Source: Bacillota bacterium (GTDB taxonomy: Bacteria > Bacillota > Clostridia > Lachnospirales > Cellulosilyticaceae). Taken from it: a DNA stretch of 55,180 nt. Location: assembly GCA_023410675.1 (NCBI GenBank), contig JAEYPM010000065.1, positions 1 to 55,180 of the forward strand, in the 5' to 3' direction. Below the pieces are notes generated by a model. The model did not search any database and was not told the DNA's origin. It saw only the letters and a list, made by a program, of their open reading frames with translations. Numbering within the stretch: position 1 is the stretch's first letter; each line of letters starts with the position of its first letter. Below, in pieces: positions 25,612-34,844 of the stretch. A program made the position numbers and the translations under genes.

Positions 25612-26909
25612 TTTCTATGCTGCAAGAAGGTCATACATTAGTTTCAGTCAATCATGTAGCATATAAGGTAGTAAGATTACTAGGAAGTGGTGGCCAAGGA
25701 GAAGTCTATGAAGTTTTATGTGACAATAAAAGATTTGCACTAAAATGGTATCATCACCATATGGCGACTTCCAATCAAAGAGCTATCCTAGATAAACTAA
25801 TTGAAAGCCAAAAACCTGATAGTAGGTTTTTATGGCCTATTGACATTATAGAAGATAAAAAGTCATTTGGTTATGTCATGGAGCTTAGACAAGACCAGTA
25901 TAAAAGCATTGTGGATCTTATGAAAAGGCGAGCTGAGCCTACATTTTATGCCTTATGTACTGCGGGATATAATTTAGCCGATTGCTTCCAAAAGCTTCAT
26001 TCTAAAGGCTATAGTTATCAAGATATTTCGTTTGGGAATACTTTCTTTAATCCAGAGAATGGCGATATTATTATTTGCGACAATGACAATGTCACCATCA
26101 ATGGGAAAACCAGTTCAAATATTCAAGGAACCTTAGGATTTATGGCTCCAGAGATCGTTACAGGGAAAAGAGATCCTTCCACAGCAACAGATTTATTTTC
26201 ATTAGCCATTCTTTTGTTTTATATGTTTATGCTTCATCATCCACTAGAAGGAAAGAAAGAAGCAGACATTAAATGTTTTGATATAGCGGCAAAGCATAAA
26301 ATATATGGGCAAAAACCAGTTTTTATTTGGGATCCTCATAATGATAGCAATAGACCTGTCATGGGCTATCAAGATAATGCAATCATTTACTGGAAGATTT
26401 ATCCTGAATTTGTTAAAGATTTGTTTATTAGAGCATTCACCGAAGGGATGCATCATCCAAATAAACGTATAGTAGAAAATCAATGGAAAAGAGCCTTTAT
26501 TCAGTTAAGAGATAGTATTATTCAGTGCCAAAAGTGTGGAGCAGAAAACTTTTATGACGCTCTAAAATATGATCAAGGCAAGGAGCATATTTGTTGGAGC
26601 TGTGCAAGTGCCATACATTTACCCCCTCGGTTAGTGATAAGTAGCTTTTCTATTATGCTTAATCAGAATACTAAAATTTATAAGCATCACCTTAACAATG
26701 ATTTTGACTTAAAAACAGAGATTGCACAGGTATCGAGACACCCAAATGACCCAAATAAATGGGGCCTTAAAAATGTAAGTAAAGATAACTGGAGCTTAAC
26801 AAAACCAGATGGTAGTATTGTCTTAATCGAACCAGGTAGAAATGTACCACTTATTAGTGGCATGAAAATAAATATTAATGGTATTATAGCACAACTACAA
26901 GACAATTAA
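25608..26909 (+). CDS. Ser/Thr protein kinase-like protein with zinc ribbon and FHA-like tail (TerY-P type)
   Basis: A 433-aa protein. The kinase domain (about 15-300) has a Gly-rich loop GSGGQGEV (26-33), K46, a catalytic loop YQDISFGN (D139, N144; the usual HRD is QD), DND at 158-160 where DFG is expected, and APE at 180-182 with D195. A zinc ribbon follows (C307, C310, C329, C332), then a beta-rich domain at about 341-433 that looks like a degenerate FHA fold. This layout fits the kinase of the TerY-P triad (kinase, vWA, PP2C) known from comparative genomics. The vWA and PP2C genes follow at 10 and 12 bases. Confidence 0.85.
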   Translation: MISMLQEGHTLVSVNHVAYKVVRLLGSGGQGEVYEVLCDNKRFALKWYHHHMATSNQRAILDKLIESQKPDSRFLWPIDIIEDKKSFGYVMELRQDQYKSIVDLMKRRAEPTFYALCTAGYNLADCFQKLHSKGYSYQDISFGNTFFNPENGDIIICDNDNVTINGKTSSNIQGTLGFMAPEIVTGKRDPSTATDLFSLAILLFYMFMLHHPLEGKKEADIKCFDIAAKHKIYGQKPVFIWDPHNDSNRPVMGYQDNAIIYWKIYPEFVKDLFIRAFTEGMHHPNKRIVENQWKRAFIQLRDSIIQCQKCGAENFYDALKYDQGKEHICWSCASAIHLPPRLVISSFSIMLNQNTKIYKHHLNNDFDLKTEIAQVSRHPNDPNKWGLKNVSKDNWSLTKPDGSIVLIEPGRNVPLISGMKININGIIAQLQDN

Positions 26910-26919
26910 GGAGGATAAT

Positions 26920-27621
26920 ATGACAAGTACATTTAAAAGACCAGGCGGAGAAATGTCATCAAGACCACTTCATTTTATATGGATCGTAGATTGCTCAGGC
27001 TCTATGATGGGGGAAAAAATTCAATCCTTAAACTATGCTATTAGGCAAACGATTCCTGACATGTGCCAAGCAGCAGAAGAAAATCCAAATGCCCAGCTTC
27101 TAATAAGAGCAGTTAAATTTTCTCAAGGAGCGAGTTGGCATATAGCAAATCCAAAACCGATCGAAGAGTTTGAATGGATTGATTTACAAGCAGATGGGGT
27201 AACTGATATGGGTAAAGCCTTTGAACTCGTTAGTGAACAGCTCCATATGCCCCCTATGCCAGAGCGAGCACTGCCACCAGTTCTTGTTCTATTATCTGAT
27301 GGACAACCTACAGATCAGTATAGAAAAAACTTAGAAAACTTATTAGCATTACCATGGGGAAAAAAGGCGGTCAAAATTGCTATTGCAATTGGACAAGATG
27401 CAGATTTAGAAGTACTAAGGGATTTTGTCAATAACAAGGAACTCCCAGTACTTCAGGCAAACAACCCTCAAGCACTTGTGAAATACATTAAATGGGCCTC
27501 AACTGTTGCCAAGCAGGTATCCACACCGAATAGCAAGCCGGCATCAGAAAATGCACCACTTTGTATGGTAGACATTAATACGATCCCCACTGTCTCAAAT
27601 GAAGATAGTGATATTTGGTAA
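26920..27621 (+). CDS. TerY-type von Willebrand factor A protein
   Basis: A 233-aa stand-alone vWA domain with a complete MIDAS metal site: DCSGS at 24-28, a Thr-Asp in GVTDMGKAF, and LLSDGQPTD. Single-domain vWA proteins of this kind (TerY) bind metal ions and partner proteins. Placement between a kinase and a PP2C phosphatase identifies the TerY-P triad. The C-terminal ~35 residues are low-complexity (Ser/Pro/Asn). AAGGAGG precedes the ATG. Confidence 0.9.
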   Translation: MTSTFKRPGGEMSSRPLHFIWIVDCSGSMMGEKIQSLNYAIRQTIPDMCQAAEENPNAQLLIRAVKFSQGASWHIANPKPIEEFEWIDLQADGVTDMGKAFELVSEQLHMPPMPERALPPVLVLLSDGQPTDQYRKNLENLLALPWGKKAVKIAIAIGQDADLEVLRDFVNNKELPVLQANNPQALVKYIKWASTVAKQVSTPNSKPASENAPLCMVDINTIPTVSNEDSDIW

Positions 27622-27633
27622 GGAGAAAAATAG

Positions 27634-28428
27634 ATGTGGGAAGCTATTGGTACATATATTCGAGGCACGGCACATATTAGAAATGATATGCCGTGTCAGG
27701 ATGCTCTATTTTTGCAACATATTGAAGGACTTGGCCTTCTATGTATTATATCTGATGGACATGGGAGTAAAAAGTGTAAATATAGTGATGAAGGTGCGAA
27801 GGCCGCTTTAGAAGTTGTAGCCTCTTTATATAAAAATATAAGTAACCAAAGGGGAAAAAAGGATTTATATAATAGTATTAGGCAAACTAAAGATGTAGCA
27901 TTACCTAAAAAAATAGAAAGGCTTTGGAAAGAAGAAATAAGGAGGATACACCAAAAAGCACAAAGAGAGCCAGTAAGTACGGATAAAGAACTTTTTATGC
28001 TATATGGAGCCACACTTTTGACCCTTCTAATTACTAAAGCCTTTATTTTTGGTATGCAGCTTGGAGATGGAGATATACTTGTCACTTCTAAAGAGGGTGA
28101 AACAGATCATTTTATTAAGCCAGAGACTGTACTTGGTGTAGCCACCGATTCTTTGTGTATGGAAAATTGCTGGAAGTATTTTAAAAATAGACTTGTAAAG
28201 ATTCAAGAGGGAATGGAATTACCAGAACTCTTTTTAGTGAGTACAGATGGTTATATGAATAGCTTTACGAGAACGCAAGATTTTTTGCAGATTGGTGCAG
28301 ACTATCTTAATCTATTAAGAAAAGAAGGTGCTGATTTTATCAATGAACATCTAACAGAGTGGCTTGATGAAACCTCAAAAGAGGGCAGTGGAGATGATAT
28401 TGCTTTTGCTATGGTATATAGACTTTAG
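27634..28428 (+). CDS. PP2C-family protein phosphatase
   Basis: A 264-aa metal-dependent phosphatase. Metal-binding residues are in NDMPCQDA (D23) and SDGHGS (D41, G42); the later motifs YGATLLTLL, QLGDGDI, STDGYMNSF and GSGDDIAF are all present, so it should be active. It is the natural antagonist of the kinase two genes upstream, and the vWA protein between them is a likely substrate or regulator (inference from the TerY-P arrangement). A ribosome site AAGGAG lies in the 12-base gap. Confidence 0.9.
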   Translation: MWEAIGTYIRGTAHIRNDMPCQDALFLQHIEGLGLLCIISDGHGSKKCKYSDEGAKAALEVVASLYKNISNQRGKKDLYNSIRQTKDVALPKKIERLWKEEIRRIHQKAQREPVSTDKELFMLYGATLLTLLITKAFIFGMQLGDGDILVTSKEGETDHFIKPETVLGVATDSLCMENCWKYFKNRLVKIQEGMELPELFLVSTDGYMNSFTRTQDFLQIGADYLNLLRKEGADFINEHLTEWLDETSKEGSGDDIAFAMVYRL

Positions 28429-28443
28429 TAAAGGGTGGTTTAT

Positions 28444-29274
28444 ATGAGTAAAAAGATGATATACAAAGTTATTGAACTTAAAAATACTTATGGAGATGAG
28501 CTACTTTTAGACAAGCAACGTCTTATTGCTTTTATCAAAGACTTTTTCCCTATGGAGATTAGGTTTACCAATCTGCTATTAAGAGGAATGGAGGTAGGGC
28601 TTTACCAAAAACTTAGTGATTTAAGTCCTAACGAATATGAATTGTTTAAAAAAAACTACATTCAAATTATGCACAACGACTATCTTATAGATAAACACGC
28701 AGCAGGGGAGTGCATTGAGCTATGGCATACCATTGTTAAGAAAGTACAAGTGCAAAGTGAAGTAGAACATTATGAAAAGTTAAAGGAAACCTCTATAGAA
28801 AAAAAAGTAGTGCCACAAAATAGCATTTCTAGAGAAAATAAAAAAGTGGCAAGAAAAATAAAAGTAAAGAAGGAATATACCCATAAAGATATTGAGGAAA
28901 TTTGTGATAGGGCTCAGTTTTACTATAAATCCAATCCACTTATAAGAGATTATAAAAAGGCTTTTAAATGGTATAAAAGAGCTGCCTTACTTGGACATAT
29001 GGATTCCATGTTTCAAGTTGGCTATATGTATGAAAATGGCCGTGGGGTAGATAAAAATATTTTTGAGGCACTAAAGTGGTATATGAGGGCAGCACAGCTT
29101 AATCATAAAGGGGCTATGAACAATATAGGATACTTATATGAAAATGGAGAAGGCGTTGAGAAAGATATTGAGCAGGCAATTAGCTGGTATCAAAAAGCTA
29201 TGATTCTTGGCGATGATACAGCTAAAAATAATATTAGGAGAATAAATAATGATTCACATAGAGAATTTTACTAA
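28444..29274 (+). CDS. Sel1-repeat protein with N-terminal helical domain
   Basis: A 276-aa protein. Residues 1-95 form a helical domain (NTYGDELLLDKQRLIAFIKD) of a type I associate with clostridial kinase- and chaperone-linked proteins; residues 100-150 are a Lys-rich linker; residues 155-270 hold three Sel1-like repeats (ALKWYMRAAQLNHKGAMNNI, AISWYQKAMILGDDTAKNNI). It is probably a binding partner of the kinase/phosphatase module. A GTG at 28435 is in frame but overlaps the AAAGGGTGG ribosome site, so ATG 28444 is preferred. The 3' end overlaps the ABC gene by 26 bases. Confidence 0.8.
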   Translation: MSKKMIYKVIELKNTYGDELLLDKQRLIAFIKDFFPMEIRFTNLLLRGMEVGLYQKLSDLSPNEYELFKKNYIQIMHNDYLIDKHAAGECIELWHTIVKKVQVQSEVEHYEKLKETSIEKKVVPQNSISRENKKVARKIKVKKEYTHKDIEEICDRAQFYYKSNPLIRDYKKAFKWYKRAALLGHMDSMFQVGYMYENGRGVDKNIFEALKWYMRAAQLNHKGAMNNIGYLYENGEGVEKDIEQAISWYQKAMILGDDTAKNNIRRINNDSHREFY

Positions 29275-29956
29275 GAAATATAGAAAACAAATAGCGGTAG
29301 ATAATATTTCAATGGATATTTTTCCAGGGGAGATTACGCTTTTATTAGGACCTAATGGAGCGGGGAAATCAACAACAGTTAAAAGTATAACTGGACTATT
29401 AAATTATGAAGGAATGATAACCATCTGTAATTATCCCAATAAGAGCTTAGAAGCAAAAAGACTATTTGGGTATGTAGCAGAAAGCCCTTCCTTATATGAT
29501 TTACTTACAGTAGAAGAACATATTCATTTCATAGCTAAAGCTTATGATTTAGGAAGTGAAGCTATAGAAAGAGCAAACATATATTTAGATAAACTAGAGC
29601 TTATGGATCAAAAGAATAAGCTTGCAAGGGAACTATCTAAGGGGATGATGCAAAAGGTAAGTATTTGCCTTGCACTAATGACAGACCCAGAGGTCATATT
29701 GTTTGATGAGCCAATGATTGGACTTGATCCCAAAGCAATAGAAAATCTAATAGAACTTTTGCTTAATTTGAAAAACAATCATAAGACAATATTTATTAGT
29801 ACACATATCATCGACCTATTTGAGGATATATGGGATAAGGTATATATTATGAATAAAGGAAGGATTGCTACTTTATTACGAAAGGAAGAATTTGTTAAGC
29901 AAGACAAAAATTTAAAAAAAATGTTTTTAGAGATCACTAGTGGAGGGATCAAGTAA
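29249..29956 (+). CDS. ABC transporter ATP-binding protein
   Basis: A 235-aa ATPase with Walker A GPNGAGKST (34-42), the signature LSKGMMQK, Walker B VILFDEP, and an H-loop ISTHI. Sequence style is that of the CcmA/BcrA group that pairs with ABC-2 exporters. The start lies inside the Sel1 gene and the end overlaps the permease by one base. Substrate unknown. Physical coupling suggests co-expression with the TerY-P module, but ABC pairs are often mobile and the link may be incidental. Confidence 0.9.
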   Translation: MIHIENFTKKYRKQIAVDNISMDIFPGEITLLLGPNGAGKSTTVKSITGLLNYEGMITICNYPNKSLEAKRLFGYVAESPSLYDLLTVEEHIHFIAKAYDLGSEAIERANIYLDKLELMDQKNKLARELSKGMMQKVSICLALMTDPEVILFDEPMIGLDPKAIENLIELLLNLKNNHKTIFISTHIIDLFEDIWDKVYIMNKGRIATLLRKEEFVKQDKNLKKMFLEITSGGIK

Positions 29957-31509
29957 TGAAAGCCCTTTGTTATCTTTTAAAATGCACCTATATAAATACT
30001 ATTAAAAGAATGTTTCATAGGCCTATGGCAGCCATACTTACTATCTTTGCTTTGGGGTGTATGTGTATACCTATTATTGCAACTTATTTCGCAGAAAGAA
30101 ACCTAAATCCGTCTCCCTATTTAGATACTATCATTGGTAGTGTTAGTTTAGGATACGGTTATTTTATTTTGTCTACAATTCTTACATCAAACGCAGGTAT
30201 TTTTTATATGTCTGATGTGAATCTACTTTTTACTGGACCTATTCTACCAAGAAAGATCTTATTATATGGTGTATTTAGTTCCTTTATAGGAGCTATATTT
30301 ATGGCTATTTATGTGATTATTAATATACCTTTAGTAGGCGGAGCTGGTGTGCCGGTTGTAGTCTATTTTATTACAAGTATTATCTTTATTATTTTTATGG
30401 CTAATCTTATTTTATTGTATTATTATGGATATCTTGTCAGCATAAAATTTCCCAAAATGATTAGTTATATGAAAAGAGGAGCATTATTTGTTTTAGTTTT
30501 GCTTGGTATTATTTTTATAAGATGTTATAGCTTTGCGGGACATGATATCAAGCAGGGGGCACAGGTGTTTTTTAAAAGTCCTTATTACAATATGCTTCCC
30601 ATATTTGGTTGGGTCAAGTGGGGGATCGTATCAGCCATCAGAGGTGATTATGCTTTTGGCATGTTTTTGGCAATTCTATTACAGTTTGGGTTAACTGTGA
30701 CCATAACTTTTCTCATTTATACTTCGCAAAGTGATTTTTACGAGAAAGTCTTAACAGATGCACAGACTGCTCAGGATTTTAAAGATAGGGCTAAAGAGGG
30801 CAAACAGGATGCAAGTGCTTTTTTTGCCAAGAAGGTAAGAAAGGCTAAGATAGAATTTGGAAATGGTGCAAAGGCACTGTGGTCAAGGCAAGTACTTGAA
30901 TTGAAAAAGGTAGGTATTAATATGAGTTATATCATTTATTTTATTAATCCTATCTATGTAGCAATAATGTCGCTTTTAGGCATGGATACTGTGCAGCTTG
31001 TTGTTCTTATGATATTTGTTAATCTTAGCTTTGGAAGTGGAGAAAGTTATATGAAGGATTTTAAAAAGCCCTTTATTTATCTTATTCCACAGAGTTCTTT
31101 TAAAAAAGGTTTTTATAATACACTGATGGCCTATTGTAAATCCCTAGTATCAGGAGGATTAACATTTTTAGTGATATTTGTTATGAACAAACCGCAACTA
31201 ACAGATATGATGATCTTATATCTACTCTATGCAAGCTACTCTCTTTTGTTTTTGTATGCAACACTATTATCTCAAAGGCTTGTAGGGTCTCAAAGTAATA
31301 TGATTATTGCAGGACTTTTAAGATTGGTTATTGTTATTTGTGGAGGCATTCCATCTTCTGTATTATTAATGTTAATTGTCTTAATTACAGGAGATACAAC
31401 AAGCACCTTCTTACAATTATTACCAACTATTGTCGTAAATTTTACCTTAGCATTCATTTTGCTTTTCCTTAGTAGAAATATTTATGAAACAGCAGAACTT
31501 TTAGATTAA
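29956..31509 (+). CDS. ABC exporter permease
   Basis: A 517-aa membrane protein with about ten to twelve hydrophobic segments and a cytoplasmic stretch near residues 270-310 (Lys/Glu/Ala-rich). Its size and layout match the putative clostridial ABC exporter family rather than short ABC-2 permeases. It is encoded directly after its ATPase with a one-base overlap and closes the 10-kb run that began with moxR. A weak hairpin (31512-31532) follows. Confidence 0.82.
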   Translation: MKALCYLLKCTYINTIKRMFHRPMAAILTIFALGCMCIPIIATYFAERNLNPSPYLDTIIGSVSLGYGYFILSTILTSNAGIFYMSDVNLLFTGPILPRKILLYGVFSSFIGAIFMAIYVIINIPLVGGAGVPVVVYFITSIIFIIFMANLILLYYYGYLVSIKFPKMISYMKRGALFVLVLLGIIFIRCYSFAGHDIKQGAQVFFKSPYYNMLPIFGWVKWGIVSAIRGDYAFGMFLAILLQFGLTVTITFLIYTSQSDFYEKVLTDAQTAQDFKDRAKEGKQDASAFFAKKVRKAKIEFGNGAKALWSRQVLELKKVGINMSYIIYFINPIYVAIMSLLGMDTVQLVVLMIFVNLSFGSGESYMKDFKKPFIYLIPQSSFKKGFYNTLMAYCKSLVSGGLTFLVIFVMNKPQLTDMMILYLLYASYSLLFLYATLLSQRLVGSQSNMIIAGLLRLVIVICGGIPSSVLLMLIVLITGDTTSTFLQLLPTIVVNFTLAFILLFLSRNIYETAELLD

Positions 31510-31521
31510 AGAGAAAAATAC

Positions 31522-31550
31522 TTGATTTTTCTAGATAATCGTTTTATACT
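31522..31550 (+). promoter_or_regulatory. his operon promoter
   Basis: TTGATT at 31522-31527 and TATACT at 31545-31550 are 17 bases apart. Predicted start is near 31557, about 50-60 bases before hisZ. No T-box or His-rich leader peptide is seen in this short leader. Confidence 0.7.
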
Positions 31551-31575
31551 AACTTTATTAATTTATAATTTTACA

Positions 31576-31593
31576 ACTTTAACTTGTTAAAGT
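31576..31593 (+). promoter_or_regulatory. Palindrome upstream of hisZ, possible operator
   Basis: ACTTTAAC (31576-31583) and GTTAAAGT (31586-31593) are a perfect inverted repeat with a 2-base centre, located about 20 bases after the predicted transcription start and just before the hisZ ribosome site. It resembles a TrpR-like (HisR/YerC) operator in general character. The tiny loop makes an RNA hairpin less likely than a protein site. Confidence 0.5.
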
Positions 31594-31615
31594 AAAAAGG
31601 AGAACGGTGACCAAT

Positions 31616-32875
31616 ATGAAAAATTATAGCCTTCATATCCCAGAAGGAGTTAAAGACTATTTGTGGGATCAAGCAAAACATAAAGAGAGTATACAAAATA
31701 AAATTAAGAAAGTGTTTCATTGCTATGGATACAATCTTATTGAGACACCTACTTTTGAATACCTCGATGTATTTATGCTTGGAGAAGATAGTTTCCAAAG
31801 AGGTGATCTTTACAAATTTATCAATAGACAAGGCGAACTTGTGGCACTTAGAAGTGATATGACTTGTGCAATAGCACGTGTTGTGTGTACACAAAACAGT
31901 TCACTTAGACTTCCGCAAAGATACGCATACGTTTCAAATAGCTTTAGATATCCTGAAAGATACCAAGGGAAGATGCATGAATTTACTCAGGCTGGTGTAG
32001 AGCTTATAGGGAAAAGTAGCATAGAAGCTGATGCGGAGATTATTAAGGTGGCAATAGCTTCTTTAAAAGAAGCTGGCCTTACAGATTTTAAATTGCATAT
32101 GAGTAGTGCTGCATTCTTAGAGTGTATGCTGAGTGATTTTGGAATGAGTGAGCAGGATAAAGAGAAAATTTATGAAGCTATTGAAAATAAGGATGCAGTT
32201 AGTCTTAAAATGACTTTAGAGACAGCAAGCACAGATAAAGAAACACTTAATATGGTATTAGAGCTCATGCAGTGTGCAGGAGGCATAGAACTATTAAGAA
32301 AAACTAAAGAGAAAGTGAGCTGTGAAAATACTAGGAAAACCTTAGAGTACTTAGAAGAAATATATACAATGCTTGAAGAATATGGTGAAGCAGAGCACAT
32401 TCTCTTTGACTTTAGTATCCTCTCCTATGCTCAGTATTATACAGGCGTTATGTTTCAACTTTTTACTAATGGCGTTGGCAGTGCCATCATAGAAGGCGGT
32501 AGATATGATAAGCTTTTGTGTCAGTTTGGTAAGGATTTACCCGCTGTAGGTTTTGGTATTAACATTAATTTGCTTCTTTTAAAGTTAGAACAAGATAAAG
32601 TCATTAATTATTCAAATAGTAAACGGACACTTATTGCTTATCAGTCTTCAGTAAGAAGTATAGCATTAAAGGTTGCAGATGAACTAAGAAAAGACGATGT
32701 GGTTGTAGAAAATAGCTTGTTTGATAGCTTAGAAGAAGCATTTAACTATGCGAAAGAAGAGCAACTAGGGGGCGTCTTATATTTTAAAGAAAATGATGAA
32801 GTAGAAGTTTACAGCATTGCTGAGGGGCAAAAAGATATAACAACGGTAACTGAGCTATTAGGTTTAGAAGGGTAA
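31616..32875 (+). CDS. hisZ: ATP phosphoribosyltransferase regulatory subunit
   Basis: HisZ is a histidyl-tRNA synthetase-like protein without tRNA-charging activity that activates and regulates short-form HisG. The 419-aa product has a HisRS-like core (EGVKDYL, RSDMTCAIARV, QAGVELIG, GGRYDKLL). The presence of HisZ next to a 213-aa HisG confirms the hetero-octameric type. Two starts are possible: GTG 31607 (4 bases from AAGGAG) and ATG 31616 (13 bases); neither spacing is ideal and I prefer ATG. It is the first gene of the his operon. Confidence 0.93.
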   Translation: MKNYSLHIPEGVKDYLWDQAKHKESIQNKIKKVFHCYGYNLIETPTFEYLDVFMLGEDSFQRGDLYKFINRQGELVALRSDMTCAIARVVCTQNSSLRLPQRYAYVSNSFRYPERYQGKMHEFTQAGVELIGKSSIEADAEIIKVAIASLKEAGLTDFKLHMSSAAFLECMLSDFGMSEQDKEKIYEAIENKDAVSLKMTLETASTDKETLNMVLELMQCAGGIELLRKTKEKVSCENTRKTLEYLEEIYTMLEEYGEAEHILFDFSILSYAQYYTGVMFQLFTNGVGSAIIEGGRYDKLLCQFGKDLPAVGFGININLLLLKLEQDKVINYSNSKRTLIAYQSSVRSIALKVADELRKDDVVVENSLFDSLEEAFNYAKEEQLGGVLYFKENDEVEVYSIAEGQKDITTVTELLGLEG

Positions 32876-32887
32876 GGTGGACGAAGG

Positions 32888-33529
32888 ATGAATCAAATTA
32901 CATTTGCACTAGCAAAAGGAAGACTTGCAAAAAAAACCATGGAGATATTAAAACAACTGGGTATTACTTGTAAGGAAATGGAAGGACAAAGCCGTAAGCT
33001 TCTTTTTACAAGTGATTTAGGAAATTATAAATTTTTCTTATCAAAAGCATCAGATGTGCCTACGTATGTAGATTATGGGGCTGCGGACATTGGGATAGTA
33101 GGGAAAGACACTATATTAGAAGAAAATAGAAATGTTTATGAAGTGCTTGATTTAGGATTTGGAGCATGCAAAATGGTGGTGGCAGGTCAGCCTGATAAAA
33201 AAGAACTACTAGATAACGGAAAATTCCTTCGTGTAGCAACCAAGTACCCTTATATAGCTAAGACCTATTTTGAAAAAAGAAATAAGCCTGTTGAGATTAT
33301 CAAGCTTAATGGTTCTGTAGAGCTTGGACCTATTGTTCATTTATCTGATGTAATCGTTGATATTGTTGAGAGTGGTGCAACACTTAAGGAGAATGGACTT
33401 TTTGTTTTAGAAGAAATAACAGATCTTTCTGCAAGAGTTATTGTCAACACTGCAAGTATGAAAGTAAAACACGAAGAAATTCAGACTCTTCTTAAACAAA
33501 TACAGGAAGTATTAGGAGGCGATTTATAA
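32888..33529 (+). CDS. hisG: ATP phosphoribosyltransferase, short form
   Basis: Catalyses the first step of histidine synthesis, joining ATP and PRPP. At 213 aa it lacks the C-terminal regulatory domain of long HisG and therefore needs HisZ, encoded 12 bases upstream. Conserved elements include ALAKGRL, GAADIGIVGKD and the PRPP loop region DIVESGATLKENGL. Confidence 0.96.
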   Translation: MNQITFALAKGRLAKKTMEILKQLGITCKEMEGQSRKLLFTSDLGNYKFFLSKASDVPTYVDYGAADIGIVGKDTILEENRNVYEVLDLGFGACKMVVAGQPDKKELLDNGKFLRVATKYPYIAKTYFEKRNKPVEIIKLNGSVELGPIVHLSDVIVDIVESGATLKENGLFVLEEITDLSARVIVNTASMKVKHEEIQTLLKQIQEVLGGDL

Positions 33530-33530
33530 A

Positions 33531-34829
33531 ATGGTTCAGATTATTGAAAGCAATGAAGAAAAAAAGGCTTTTTTAGAGACATTAGAAATAAGAGGCAGTA
33601 TGGATACAGGAGAATACGCTGAAGCTGTCAAAAAAATAGTTGAAGATGTTCGTCTAAACGGAGATCAGGCTTTATTAAAATATACAAATCAATGGGATTG
33701 TGGGAGTATTACTTTAGAGAACCTTAAAGTCAAAAAAGAAGAACTAAAAAAGGCTTACGATAGCTTAGACGAAAAACTAAAAGAAGCGATGACTCTTTCA
33801 AGAGATAGGGTGGAGGCATTTCATCAAAAACAAAAACAAAATACATGGATTGATATTAACGAAAACGGAGAAATACTTGGGCAACGTGTGATACCTATTG
33901 AAAAAGTTGGGGTTTATGTGCCTGGTGGTAAGGCGGCTTATCCATCTACAGTCCTAATGAATATAATGCCTGCAAAAGTAGCTGGTGTTAAAAAAATAGT
34001 AATGGCAACACCTGCTTTAAAGGATGGCTCAGTTAAAGAAGAAGTGCTTGCAGCAGCTTATCTTGCTGGCGTAGATGAGGTATATAAAATAGGTGGTGCA
34101 CAAGCTGTTGCTGCACTTGCTTTTGGAACGGAGACCATACCTAAAGTAGATAAGATTGTTGGACCAGGAAATATTTATGTAGCACTAGCTAAAAGAGAAG
34201 TCTATGGCTATGTGAATATAGACTCTATAGCAGGTCCAAGCGAAATTCTTATTATAGCAGATAGTACGGCAAATCCTACTTATGTTGCAGCGGACTTTTT
34301 ATCTCAAGCAGAGCATGATGAGCTTGCATCAGCAGTACTCATAACAACAGATAAAGAGTTAGCAATAAAGGTGCAAGAAGAGATAGAAAGATTTTGCAAA
34401 GAGCTTCCTAGAAAAGAAATTATTGCTGCATCTTTAAGCAAATATTGCAGGATCATTATAGAAGAAACTCTTGAAAAAGCGTGTGTTTTATCTAATACGA
34501 TAGCACCAGAACACTTAGAACTTTCAGTGGCTGATCCTTTTAATTTATTAGCATCTATTACCCATGCAGGTGCAGTATTCTTAGGACACTATACACCAGA
34601 GTCTGTTGGAGACTATGTTGCAGGACCAAGCCATGTGCTTCCAACAAGTGGAACAGCCAGATTTTTCTCACCACTTGGGGTTGATGATTTTGTGAAAAAG
34701 AGTAGCTTACTTTCGTTTACTAAAGAGTCATTAATGAAGGTGGCTGATCAAACCATAAGAATTGCTGAAAGTGAAGGCCTTTTTGCACATGCACTTTCTG
34801 TTAAGGTAAGACAAAACGATATCAAATAA
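33531..34829 (+). CDS. hisD: Histidinol dehydrogenase
   Basis: Zinc-dependent, NAD-linked enzyme that oxidises histidinol to histidine in two steps. The 432-aa protein has YVPGGKAAYPST, KIVGPGNIYVALAKR, DSIAGPSEILI and the metal/active-site segment SQAEHDE, followed by IAPEHLEL. It starts one base after hisG ends, with the ribosome site in the end of hisG. Confidence 0.97.
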   Translation: MVQIIESNEEKKAFLETLEIRGSMDTGEYAEAVKKIVEDVRLNGDQALLKYTNQWDCGSITLENLKVKKEELKKAYDSLDEKLKEAMTLSRDRVEAFHQKQKQNTWIDINENGEILGQRVIPIEKVGVYVPGGKAAYPSTVLMNIMPAKVAGVKKIVMATPALKDGSVKEEVLAAAYLAGVDEVYKIGGAQAVAALAFGTETIPKVDKIVGPGNIYVALAKREVYGYVNIDSIAGPSEILIIADSTANPTYVAADFLSQAEHDELASAVLITTDKELAIKVQEEIERFCKELPRKEIIAASLSKYCRIIIEETLEKACVLSNTIAPEHLELSVADPFNLLASITHAGAVFLGHYTPESVGDYVAGPSHVLPTSGTARFFSPLGVDDFVKKSSLLSFTKESLMKVADQTIRIAESEGLFAHALSVKVRQNDIK

Positions 34830-34844
34830 TAAAGGATGTGATAG

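Noticed and set aside
31551..31615. T-box or histidine-codon leader peptide before hisZ
   Set aside because: The leader is only about 50-60 bases, with no T-box sequence and no His-rich frame.
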